DNA of 64,000 nt from Bathymodiolus brooksi. Its lineage: Eukaryota; Mollusca; Bivalvia; Mytilida; Modiolidae. Under the pieces are notes generated by a model that did not search any database, had not been told where the DNA came from, and saw only the letters and a list, made by a program, of their open reading frames with translations. Within the stretch, counting starts at the first letter, position 1, and each line of letters opens with the position of its first letter. Location: positions 113,835,534-113,899,533 of the forward strand of contig OY804580.1 in the NCBI GenBank assembly GCA_963680875.1, given 5' to 3'. Positions 9,553 to 22,995 of this stretch are shown here, in pieces. The position numbers and the translations under genes are program-made.

Positions 9553-12098
9553 GCAGAGGCATTGACAAACGTTTTGAGGTATCATACATGTAGATCAAGC
9601 CTTCCTGAGGACCGGAAGTTGCCTATTAAGGAGCTAAAATGGGATGCCAGGACCGTGACGGATATTCCGCGTAATAACGCATATTGGTTTTTCGCATTTT
9701 TCTGGCTAACGAAGGGCTCCAGAAATAAAAACTAAACATATATATTAAGCAGAGACCCATGCGCACATATTTGTTAAGGTATTTGGTTATTCGGGCAGCT
9801 ATGGGGACCGGCAGGGAGTGAAAACATAGGTAAACCGTTTTATTTTAACCTACCGTCGGACATTGGTTTTACATTATTTACTCCAATCAAGGGGCGCATA
9901 GACAGTCTTACTGTATATTTTTATAAAGCAGAGACATGTACAAACATTTTGAGGTATAATACATGTATGTCAAACTATCCTGCAGACTGGAAGTGGACGA
10001 CAATTGAGCCATAATGGTTGTACAGCCGCCAATTTTGACCTACCCGACCATGGTTTTTTACTTCTGACTTGGTTCAGAGGTCCTATGGAATGATCTATGG
10101 GGAATAGTTATCAAGCAGAGGCATTGACAAACGTTTTGAGGTATCATACATGTAGATCAAGCCTCCCTGAGGACCGGAAGTTGCCTATTACGGAGCTAAA
10201 ATGGGATGCCAGGACCGTGACGGATATTCCGGGTAATAACGCATATTGGTTTTTCGCATTTTTCTGGCTAACGAAGGGCTCCAGAAATAAAAACTAAACA
10301 TATATATTAAGCAGAGACCCCTGCGCACATATTTGTTATAGTATTTGGTTATTCAGGCCGCCATGGGGACCGGAAGGGGGTGAAAACATAGGTAAACCGT
10401 TTTATTTTAACCTACCGCCGGACATTGGTTTTACATTATTTACTCCAATCAAGGGGCGTATAGACAGTCTTACTGTATATATTTATAAAGCAGAGACATG
10501 TACAAACATTTTGAGGTATAATACATGTATGTCAAGCTATCCTGGAGACCGGAAGTGGACGACAATTGAGCCATAATGGTTGTACAGCCGGCAATTTTGA
10601 CCTACCCGACCATGGTTTTTTACTTCTGACTTGGTTCAGAGGTCCTATGGAATGATCTATGGGGAATAGTTATCAAGCAGAGGCATTGACAAACGTTTTG
10701 AGGTATCATACATGTAGATCAAGCCTCCCTGAGGACCGGAAGTTGCCTATTACGGAGCTAAAATGGGATGCCAGGACCGTGACGGATATTCCGGGTAATA
10801 ACGCATATTGGTTTTTCGCATTTTTCTGGCTAACGAAGGGCTCCAGAAATAAAAACTAAACATATATATTAAGCAGAGACCCCTGCGCACATATTTGTTA
10901 AGGTATTTGGTTATTCGGGCCGCCATGGGGACCGGCAGGGGGTGAAAACATAGGTAAACCGTTTTATTTTAACCTACCGCCGGACATTGGTTTTACATTA
11001 TTTACTCCAATCAAGGGGCGTATAGACAGTCTTACTGTATATATTTATAAAGCAGAGACATGTACAAACATTTTGAGGTATAATACATGTATGTCAAGTT
11101 ATCCTGGAGACCGGAAGTGGACGACAATTGAGCCATAATGATTGTACAGCCGCAATTTTGACCTACCCGACCATGGTTTTTTACTTCTGAATTGGTTCAG
11201 AGGTCCTATGGAATGATCTACGGGGAATAGTTATCAAGCAGAGGCATTGACAAACGTTTTGAGGTATCATACATGTAGATCAAGCCTCCCTGAGGACCGG
11301 AAGTTGCCTATTACGGAGCTAAAATGGGATGCCAGGACCGTGACGGACATTCCGGGTAATAACGCATATTGGTTTTTCGCATTTTTTTGGCTAACGAAGG
11401 GCTCCAGAAATAAAAACTAAACATATATATTAAGCAGAGACCCCTGCGCACATATTTGTTAAGGTATTTGGTTATTCGGGCCGCCATGGGGACCGGCAGG
11501 GGGTGAAAACATTTGGGAAACCGTTTTATTTTAACCTACCGTCGGACATTGGTTTTACATTATTTACTCCAATCAAGGGGCGTATAGACAGTCTTACTGT
11601 ATATATTTATAAAGCAGAGACATGTACAAACATTTTGAGGTATAATACATGTATGTCAAGCTATCCTGGAGACCGGATGTGGACGACAATTGAACCATAA
11701 TGGTTGTACAGCCGGCAATTTTGACCTACCCGACCATGGTTTTTTACTTCTGACTTGGTCCACAGGTCCTATGGAATGATCTACGGGGAATAGTTATCAA
11801 GCAGAGGCGTTGACAGACGTTTTGAGGTATCACACATGTAGATCAAGCCTCCCTGAGGACCGGCAGGTGCCTATTACGGAGCTAAAATGGGATGCCAAGA
11901 CCGTGACGGATATTCCGGGTAATAACGCATATTGGTTTTTCGCATTTTCTGGCTAACGAAGGGCTCCAGAAATAAAAACTAAACATATATATTAAGCAGA
12001 GACCCCTGCGCACATATTTGTTAAGGTATTTGGTTATTCGGGCCGCCATGGGGACCGGCAGGGGGTGAAAACATAGGTAAACCGTTTTATTTTAACCT

Positions 12099-12311
12099 AC
12101 CGCCGGACATTGGTTTTACATTATTTACTCCAATCAAGGGGCGTATAGACAGTCTTACTGTATATATTTATAAAGCAGAGACATGTACAAACATATTGAG
12201 GTATAATACATGTATGTCAAGCTATCCTGGAGACCGGAAGTGGACGAAAATTGAGCCATAATGGTTGTACAGCCGATAATTTGACCTACCCGACCATGGT
12301 TTTTTACTTCT
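12099..12311 (+). repeat. Chimeric C/A unit of about 213 bp (first of ten)
   Basis: Monomer A breaks off after TTTTTTACTTCT and continues directly with ACCGCCGGACATTGG from the middle of monomer C. A-end, B and C-start are skipped. The partial unit carries private variants: ACATATTGAGG, GACGAAAATTGAGCC and CAGCCGATAATTTGACC. The same junction is found at about 12312, 14773, 15547, 16321, 19906, 20679, 21454, 23355, 25256 and 27719. Where adjacent, it lengthens the period from 562 to about 774 bp. Shared variants imply one original deletion later copied. Confidence 0.9.
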
Positions 12312-12729
12312 ACCGCCGGACATTGGTTTTACATTATTTACTCCAATCAAGGGGCGTATAGACAGTCTTACTGTATATATTTATAAAGCAGAGACATGTA
12401 CAAACATTTTGAGGTATAATACATGTATGTCAAACTATCCTGCAGACTGGAAGTGGACGACAATTGAGCCATAATGGTTGTACAGCCGCCAATTTTGACC
12501 TACCCGACCATGGTTTTTTACTTCTGACTTGGTTCAGAGGTCCTATGGAATGATCTATGGGGAATAGTTATCAAGCAGAGGCATTGACAAACGTTTTGAG
12601 GTATCATACATGTAGATCAAGCCTCCCTGATGACCGGAAGTTGCCTATTACGGAGCTAAAATGGGATGCCAGGACCGTGACGGATATTCCGGGTAATAAC
12701 GCATATTGGTTTTTCGCATTTTTCTGGCT

Positions 12730-15700
12730 AACGAAGGGCTCCAGAAATAAAAACTAAACATATATATTAAGCAGAGACCCCTGCGCACATATTTGTTATA
12801 GTTTTTGGTTATTCAGGCCGCCATGGGGATCGGAAGGGGGTGAAAACATAGGTAAACCGTTTTATTTTAACCTACCGCCGGACATTGGTTTTACATTATT
12901 TACTCCAATCAAGGGGCGTATAGACAGTCTTACTGTATATATTTATAAAGCAGAGACATGTACAAACATTTTGAGGTATAATACATGTATGTCAAGCTAT
13001 CCTGGAGACCGGAAGTGGACGACAATTGAGCCATAATGGTTGTACAGCCGGCAATTTTGACCTACCCGACCATGGTTTTTTACTTCTGACTTGGTTCAGA
13101 GGTCCTATGGAATGATCTATGGGGAATAGTTATCAAGCAGAGGCATTGACAAACGTTTTGAGGTATCATACATGTAGATCAAGCCTCCCTGAGGACCGGA
13201 AGTTGCCTATTACGGAGCTAAGATGGGATGCCAGGACCGTGACGGATATTCCGGGTAATAACGCATATTGGTTTTTCGCATTTTTCTGGCTAACGAAGGG
13301 CTCCAGAAATAAAAACTAAACATATATATTAAGCAGAGACCCCTGCGCACATATTTGTTAAGGTATTTGGTTATTCGGGCCGCCATGGGGACCGGCAGGG
13401 GGTGAAAACATAGGTAAACCGTTTTATTTTAACCTACCGCCGGACATTGGTTTTACATTATTTACTCCAATCAAGGGGCGTATAGACAGTCTTACTGTAT
13501 ATATTTATAAAGCAGAGACATGTACAAACATTTGGAGGTATAATACATGTATGTCAAGCTATCCTGGAGACCGGAAGTGGACGACAATTGAGCCATAATG
13601 ATTGTACAGCCGGCAATTTTGACCTACCCGACCATGGTTTTTTACTTCTGAATTGGTTCAAAGGTCCTATGGAATGATCTATGGGGAATAGTTATCAAGC
13701 AGAGGCATTGACAAACGTTTTGAGGTATCATACATGTAGATCAAGCCTTCCTGAGGACCGGAAGTTGCCTATTACGGAGCTAAAATGGGATGCCAGGACC
13801 GTGACGGACATTCCGGGAAATAACGCATATTGGTTTTTCGCATTTTTTTGGCTAACGAAGGGCTCCAGAAATAAAAACTAAACATATATATTAAGCAGAG
13901 ACCCCTGCGCACATATTTGTTAAGGTATTTGGTTATTCGGGCCGCCATGGGGACCGGCAGGGGGTGAAAACATTTGGGAAACCGTTTTATTTTAAACTAC
14001 CGCCGGACATTGGTTTTACATTATTTACTCCAATCAAGGGGCGTATAGACAGTCTTACTGTATATATTTATAAAGCAGAGACATGTACAAACATTTTGAG
14101 GTATAATACATGTATGTCAAGCTATCCTGGAGACCGGATGTGGACGACAATTGAACCATAATGGTTGTACAGCCGGCAATTTTGACCTACCCGACCATGG
14201 TTTTTTACTTCTGACTTGGTCCACAGGTCCTATGGAATGATCTACGGGGAATAGTTATCAAGCAGAGGCATTGACAGACGTTTTGAGGTATCACACATGT
14301 AGATCAAGCCTCCCTGAGGACCGGCAGGTGCCTATTACGGAGCTAAAATGGGATGCCAAGACCGTGACGGATATTCCGGGTAATAACGCATATTGGTTTT
14401 TCGCATTTTCTGGCTAACGAAGGGCTCCAGAAATAAAAACTAAACATATATATTAAGCAGAGACCCCTGCGCACATATTTGTTAAGGTATTTGGTTATTC
14501 GGGCCGCCATGGGGACCGGCAGGGGGTGAAAACATAGGTAAACCGTTTTATTTTAACCTACCGCCGGACATTGGTTTTACATTATTTACTCCAATCAAGG
14601 GGCGTATAGACAGTCTTACTGTATATATTTATAAAGCAGAGACATGTACAAACATATTGAGGTATAATACATGTATGTCAAGCTATCCTGGAGACCGGAA
14701 GTGGACGAAAATTGAGCCATAATGGTTGTACAGCCGATAATTTGACCTACCCGACCATGGTTTTTTACTTCTACCGCCGGACATTGGTTTTACATTATTT
14801 ACTCCAATCAAGGGGCGTATAGACAGTCTTACTGTATATATTTATAAAGCAGAGACATGTACAAACATTTTGAGGTATAATACATGTATGTCAAGCTATC
14901 CTGGAGACCGGAAGTGGACGACAATTGAACCATAATGGTTGTACAGCCGGCAATTTTGACCTACCCGACCATGGTTTTTTACTTCTGACTTGGTCCACAG
15001 GTCCTATGGAATGATCTACGGGGAATAGTTATCAAGCAGAGGCATTGACAGACGTTTTGAGGTATCACACATGTAGATCAAGCCTCCCTGAGGACCGGCA
15101 GGTGCCTATTACGGAGCTAAAATGGGATGCCAAGACCGTGACGGATATTCCGGGTAATAACGCATATTGGTTTTTCGCATTTTCTGGCTAACGAAGGGCT
15201 CCAGAAATAAAAACTAAACATATATATTAAGCAGAGACCCCTGCGCACATATTTGTTAAGGTATTTGGTTATTCGGGCCGCCATGGGGACCGGCAGGGGG
15301 TGAAAACATAGGTAAACCGTTTTATTTTAACCTACCGCCGGACATTGGTTTTACATTATTTACTCCAATCAAGGGGCGTATAGACAGTCTTACTGTATAT
15401 ATTTATAAAGCAGAGACATGTACAAACATATTGAGGTATAATACATGTATGTCAAGCTATCCTGGAGACCGGAAGTGGACGAAAATTGAGCCATAATGGT
15501 TGTACAGCCGATAATTTGACCTACCCGACCATGGTTTTTTACTTCTACCGCCGGACATTGGTTTTACATTATTTACTCCAATCAAGGGGCGTATAGACAG
15601 TCTTACTATATATATTTATAAAGCAGAGACATGTACAATCATTTTGAGGTATAATACATGTATGTCAAGCTATCCTGGAGACCGGAAGTGGACGACAATT

Positions 15701-17860
15701 GAACCATAATGGTTGTACAGCCGGCAATTTTGACCTACCGGACCATGGTTTTTTACTTCTTACTTGGTCCACAGGTCCTATGGAATGATCTACGGGGAAT
15801 AGTTATCAAGCAGAGGCATTGACAGACGTTTTGTGGTATCACACATGTAGATCAAGCCTCCCTGAGGACCGGCAGGTGCCTATTACGGAGCTAAAATGGG
15901 ATGCCAGGACCGTGACGGATATTCCGGGTAATAACGCATATTGGTTTTTCGCATTTTCTGGCTAACGAAGGGCTCCAGAAATAAAAACTAAACATATATA
16001 TTAAGCAGAGACCCCTGCGCACATATTTGTTAAGGTATTTGGTTATTCGGGCCGCCATGGGGACCGGCAGGGGGTGAAAACATAGGTAAACCGTTTTATT
16101 TTAACCTACCGCCGGACATTGGTTTTACATTATTTACTCCAATCAAGGGGCGTATAGACAGTCTTACTGTATATATTTATAAAGCAGAGACATGTACAAA
16201 CATATTGAGGTATAATACATGTATGTCAAGCTATCCTGGAGACCGGAAGTGGACGAAAATTGAGCCATAATGGTTGTACAGCCGATAATTTGACCTACCC
16301 GACCATGGTTTTTTACTTCTACCGCCGGACATTGGTTTTACATTATTTACTCCAATCAAGGGGCTTATAGACAGTCTTACTGTATATATTTATAAAGCAG
16401 AGACATGTACAAACATTTTGAGGTATAATACATGTATGTCAAGCTATCCTGGAGACCGGAAGTGGACGACAATTGAACCATAATGGTTGTACAGCCGGCA
16501 ATTTTGACCTACCCGACCATGGTTTTTTACTTCTTACTTGGTCCACAGGTCCTATGGAATGATCTACGGGGAATAGTTATCAAGCAGAGGCATTGACAAA
16601 CGTTTTGAGGTATCATACATGTAGATCAAGCCTCCCTGAGGACCGGAAGTTGCCTATTACGGAGCTAAAATGGGATGCCAGGACCGTGACGGATATTCCG
16701 CGTAATAACGCATATTGGTTTTTCGCATTTTTCTGGCTAACGAAGGGCTCCAGAAATAAAAACTAAACATATATATTAAGCAGAGACCCCTGCGCACATA
16801 TTTTTAAGGTATTTGGTTATTCGGGCCGCCATGGGGACCGGAAGGGGGGGGGAAACATAGGTAAACCGTTTTATTTTAACCTACCGCCGGACATTGGTTT
16901 TACATTATTTACTCCAATCAAGGGGCGTATAGACAGTCTTACTGTATATATTTATAAAGCAGAGACATGTACAAACATTTTGAGGTATAATACATGTATG
17001 TCAAGCTATCCTGGAGACCGGAAGTGGACGACAATTGAACCATAATGGTTGTACAGCCGGCAATTTTGACCTACCCGACCATGGTTTATTACTTCTGACT
17101 TGGTCCACAGGTCCTATGGAATGATCTACGGGGAATAGTTATCAAGCAGAGGCATTGACAAACGTTTTGAGGTATCATACATGTAGATCAAGCCTCCCTG
17201 AGGACCGGAAGTTGCCTATTACGGAGCTAAAATGGGATGCCAGGACCGTGACGGACATTCCGGGTAATAACGCATATTGGTTTTTCGCATTTTTTTGGCT
17301 AACTAAGGGCTCCAGAAATAAAAACTAAACATATATATTAAGCAGAGACCCCTGCGCACATATTTGTTAAGGTATTTGGTTATTCGGGCCGCCATGGGGA
17401 CCGGCAGGGGGTGAAAACATTTGGGAAACCGTTTTATTTTAACCTACCGCCGGACATTGGTTTTACATTATTTACTCCAATCAAGGGGCGTATAGACAGT
17501 CTTACTGTATATATTTATAAAGCAGAGACATGTACAAACATTTTGAGGTATAATACATGTATGTCAAGCTATCCTGGAGACCGGATGTGGACGACAATTG
17601 AACCATAATGGTTGTACAGCCGGCAATTTTGACCTACCCGACCATGGTTTTTTACTTCTGACTTGGTCCACAGGTCCTATGGAATGATCTACGGGGAATA
17701 GTTATCAAGCAGAGGCATTGACAGACGTTTTGAGGTATCACACATGTAGATCAAGCCTCCCTGAGGACCGGCAGGTGCCTATTACGGAGCTAAAATGGGA
17801 TGCCAGGACCGTGACGGATATTCCGGGTAATAACGCATATTGGTTTTTCGCATTTTCTGG
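12730..17860 (+). repeat. 5133-bp satellite block, first copy
   Basis: Private markers recur exactly 5133 bp later: CATGGGGATCGGAAGG near 12823, the GCTAAGATGGGATGCC variant at 13215, and the ACATTTGGGAAACC monomer at 13964. Internally it equals five 562-bp units and three of about 774 bp. Boundaries are approximate; the sequence before 12730 differs from that before 17860. Confidence 0.85.
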
Positions 17861-20800
17861 CTAACGAAGGGCTCCAGAAATAAAAACTAAACATATATAT
17901 TAAGCAGAGACCCCTGCGCACATATTTGTTATAGTTTTTGGTTATTCAGGCCGCCATGGGGATCGGAAGGGGGTGAAAACATAGGTAAACCGTTTTATTT
18001 TAACCTACCGCCGGACATTGGTTTTACATTATTTACTCCAATCAAGGGGCGTATAGACAGTCTTACTGTATATATTTATAAAGCAGAGACATGTACAAAC
18101 ATTTTGAGGTATAATACATGTATGTCAAGCTATCCTGGAGACCGGAAGTGGACGACAATTGAGCCATAATGGTTGTACAGCCGGCAATTTTGACCTACCC
18201 GACCATGGTTTTTTACTTCTGACTTGGTTCAGAGGTCCTATGGAATGATCTATGGGGAATAGTTATCAAGCAGAGGCATTGACAAACGTTTTGAGGTATC
18301 ATACATGTAGATCAAGCCTCCCTGAGGACCGGAAGTTGCCTATTACGGAGCTAAGATGGGATGCCAGGACCGTGACGGATATTCCGGGTAATAACGCATA
18401 TTGGTTTTTCGCATTTTTCTGGCTAACGAAGGGCTCCAGAAATAAAAACTAAACATATATATTAAGCAGAGACCCCTGCGCACATATTTGTTAAGGTATT
18501 TGGTTATTCGGGCCGCCATGGGGACCGGCAGGGGGTGAAAACATAGGTAAACCGTTTTATTTTAACCTACCGCCGGACATTGGTTTTACATTATTTACTC
18601 CAATCAAGGGGCGTATAGACAGTCTTACTGTATATATTTATAAAGCAGAGACATGTACAAACATTTGGAGGTATAATACATGTATGTCAAGCTATCCTGG
18701 AGACCGGAAGTGGACGACAATTGAGCCATAATGATTGTACAGCCGGCAATTTTGACCTACCCGACCATGGTTTTTTACTTCTGAATTGGTTCAAAGGTCC
18801 TATGGAATGATCTATGGGGAATAGTTATCAAGCAGAGGCATTGACAAACGTTTTGAGGTATCATACATGTAGATCAAGCCTTCCTGAGGACCGGAAGTTG
18901 CCTATTACGGAGCTAAAATGGGATGCCAGGACCGTGACGGACATTCCGGGAAATAACGCATATTGGTTTTTCGCATTTTTTTGGCTAACGAAGGGCTCCA
19001 GAAATAAAAACTAAACATATATATTAAGCAGAGACCCCTGCGCACATATTTGTTAAGGTATTTGGTTATTCGGGCCGCCATGGGGACCGGCAGGGGGTGA
19101 AAACATTTGGGAAACCGTTTTATTTTAAACTACCGCCGGACATTGGTTTTACATTATTTACTCCAATCAAGGGGCGTATAGACAGTCTTACTGTATATAT
19201 TTATAAAGCAGAGACATGTACAAACATTTTGAGGTATAATACATGTATGTCAAGCTATCCTGGAGACCGGATGTGGACGACAATTGAACCATAATGGTTG
19301 TACAGCCGGCAATTTTGACCTACCCGACCATGGTTTTTTACTTCTGACTTGGTCCACAGGTCCTATGGAATGATCTACGGGGAATAGTTATCAAGCAGAG
19401 GCATTGACAGACGTTTTGAGGTATCACACATGTAGATCAAGCCTCCCTGAGGACCGGCAGGTGCCTATTACGGAGCTAAAATGGGATGCCAAGACCGTGA
19501 CGGATATTCCGGGTAATAACGCATATTGGTTTTTCGCATTTTCTGGCTAACGAAGGGCTCCAGAAATAAAAACTAAACATATATATTAAGCAGAGACCCC
19601 TGCGCACATATTTGTTAAGGTATTTGGTTATTCGGGCCGCCATGGGGACCGGCAGGGGGTGAAAACATAGGTAAACCGTTTTATTTTAACCTACCGCCGG
19701 ACATTGGTTTTACATTATTTACTCCAATCAAGGGGCGTATAGACAGTCTTACTGTATATATTTATAAAGCAGAGACATGTACAAACATATTGAGGTATAA
19801 TACATGTATGTCAAGCTATCCTGGAGACCGGAAGTGGACGAAAATTGAGCCATAATGGTTGTACAGCCGATAATTTGACCTACCCGACCATGGTTTTTTA
19901 CTTCTACCGCCGGACATTGGTTTTACATTATTTACTCCAATCAAGGGGCGTATAGACAGTCTTACTGTATATATTTATAAAGCAGAGACATGTACAAACA
20001 TTTTGAGGTATAATACATGTATGTCAAGCTATCCTGGAGACCGGAAGTGGACGACAATTGAACCATAATGGTTGTACAGCCGGCAATTTTGACCTACCCG
20101 ACCATGGTTTTTTACTTCTGACTTGGTCCACAGGTCCTATGGAATGATCTACGGGGAATAGTTATCAAGCAGAGGCATTGACAGACGTTTTGAGGTATCA
20201 CACATGTAGATCAAGCCTCCCTGAGGACCGGCAGGTGCCTATTACGGAGCTAAAATGGGATGCCAAGACCGTGACGGATATTCCGGGTAATAACGCATAT
20301 TGGTTTTTCGCATTTTCTGGCTAACGAAGGGCTCCAGAAATAAAAACTAAACATATATATTAAGCAGAGACCCCTGCGCACATATTTGTTAAGGTATTTG
20401 GTTATTCGGGCCGCCATGGGGACCGGCAGGGGGTGAAAACATAGGTAAACCGTTTTATTTTAACCTACCGCCGGACATTGGTTTTACATTATTTACTCCA
20501 ATCAAGGGGCGTATAGACAGTCTTACTGTATATATTTATAAAGCAGAGACATGTACAAACATATTGAGGTATAATACATGTATGTCAAGCTATCCTGGAG
20601 ACCGGAAGTGGACGAAAATTGAGCCATAATGGTTGTACAGCCGATAATTTGACCTACCCGACCATGGTTTTTTACTTCTACCGCCGGACATTGGTTTTAC
20701 ATTATTTACTCCAATCAAGGGGCGTATAGACAGTCTTACTATATATATTTATAAAGCAGAGACATGTACAATCATTTTGAGGTATAATACATGTATGTCA

Positions 20801-22995
20801 AGCTATCCTGGAGACCGGAAGTGGACGACAATTGAACCATAATGGTTGTACAGCCGGCAATTTTGACCTACCGGACCATGGTTTTTTACTTCTTACTTGG
20901 TCCACAGGTCCTATGGAATGATCTACGGGGAATAGTTATCAAGCAGAGGCATTGACAGACGTTTTGTGGTATCACACATGTAGATCAAGCCTCCCTGAGG
21001 ACCGGCAGGTGCCTATTACGGAGCTAAAATGGGATGCCAGGACCGTGACGGATATTCCGGGTAATAACGCATATTGGTTTTTCGCATTTTCTGGCTAACG
21101 AAGGGCTCCAGAAATAAAAACTAAACATATATATTAAGCAGAGACCCCTGCGCACATATTTGTTAAGGTATTTGGTTATTCGGGCCGCCATGGGGACCGG
21201 CAGGGGGTGAAAACATAGGTAAACCGTTTTATTTTAACCTACCGCCGGACATTGGTTTTACATTATTTACTCCAATCAAGGGGCGTATAGACAGTCTTAC
21301 TGTATATATTTATAAAGCAGAGACATGTACAAACATATTGAGGTATAATACATGTATGTCAAGCTATCCTGGAGACCGGAAGTGGACGAAAATTGAGCCA
21401 TAATGGTTGTACAGCCGATAATTTGACCTACCCGACCATGGTTTTTTACTTCTACCGCCGGACATTGGTTTTACATTATTTACTCCAATCAAGGGGCTTA
21501 TAGACAGTCTTACTGTATATATTTATAAAGCAGAGACATGTACAAACATTTTGAGGTATAATACATGTATGTCAAGCTATCCTGGAGACCGGAAGTGGAC
21601 GACAATTGAACCATAATGGTTGTACAGCCGGCAATTTTGACCTACCCGACCATGGTTTTTTACTTCTTACTTGGTCCACAGGTCCTATGGAATGATCTAC
21701 GGGGAATAGTTATCAAGCAGAGGCATTGACAAACGTTTTGAGGTATCATACATGTAGATCAAGCCTCCCTGAGGACCGGAAGTTGCCTATTACGGAGCTA
21801 AAATGGGATGCCAGGACCGTGACGGATATTCCGCGTAATAACGCATATTGGTTTTTCGCATTTTTCTGGCTAACGAAGGGCTCCAGAAATAAAAACTAAA
21901 CATATATATTAAGCAGAGACCCCTGCGCACATATTTTTTAAGGTATTTGGTTATTCGGGCCGCCATGGGGACCGGAAGGGGGGGGGAAACATAGGTAAAC
22001 CGTTTTATTTTAACCTACCGCCGGACATTGGTTTTACATTATTTACTCCAATCAAGGGGCGTATAGACAGTCTTACTGTATATATTTATAAAGCAGAGAC
22101 ATGTACAAACATTTTGAGGTATAATACATGTATGTCAAGCTATCCTGGAGACCGGAAGTGGACGACAATTGAACCATAATGGTTGTACAGCCGGCAATTT
22201 TGACCTACCCGACCATGGTTTATTACTTCTGACTTGGTCCACAGGTCCTATGGAATGATCTACGGGGAATAGTTATCAAGCAGAGGCATTGACAAACGTT
22301 TTGAGGTATCATACATGTAGATCAAGCCTCCCTGAGGACCGGAAGTTGCCTATTACGGAGCTAAAATGGGATGCCAGGACCGTGACGGACATTCCGGGTA
22401 ATAACGCATATTGGTTTTTCGCATTTTTTTGGCTAACTAAGGGCTCCAGAAATAAAAACTAAACATATATATTAAGCAGAGACCCCTGCGCACATATTTG
22501 TTAAGGTATTTGGTTATTCGGGCCGCCATGGGGACCGGCAGGGGGTGAAAACATTTGGGAAACCGTTTTATTTTAACCTACCGCCGGACATTGGTTTTAC
22601 ATTATTTACTCCAATCAAGGGGCGTATAGACAGTCTTACTGTATATATTTATAAAGCAGAGACATGTACAAACATTTTGAGGTATAATACATGTATGTCA
22701 AGCTATCCTGGAGACCGGATGTGGACGACAATTGAACCATAATGGTTGTACAGCCGGCAATTTTGACCTACCCGACCATGGTTTTTTACTTCTGACTTGG
22801 TCCACAGGTCCTATGGAATGATCTACGGGGAATAGTTATCAAGCAGAGGCATTGACAGACGTTTTGAGGTATCACACATGTAGATCAAGCCTCCCTGAGG
22901 ACCGGCAGGTGCCTATTACGGAGCTAAAATGGGATGCCAGGACCGTGACGGATATTCCGGGTAATAACGCATATTGGTTTTTCGCATTTTCTGGC
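17861..22995 (+). repeat. 5133-bp satellite block, second copy
   Basis: Tandem near-identical copy of 12730-17860. Marker monomers at 18252, 18814, 19097 and 22545 correspond to 13119, 13681, 13964 and 17411. The last pair differs by 5134 because of one extra T in a T-run (ATATTTTTTAAGG against ATATTTTTAAGG). Few other differences were seen by eye, so the duplication is recent or an assembly duplication. Confidence 0.85.
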
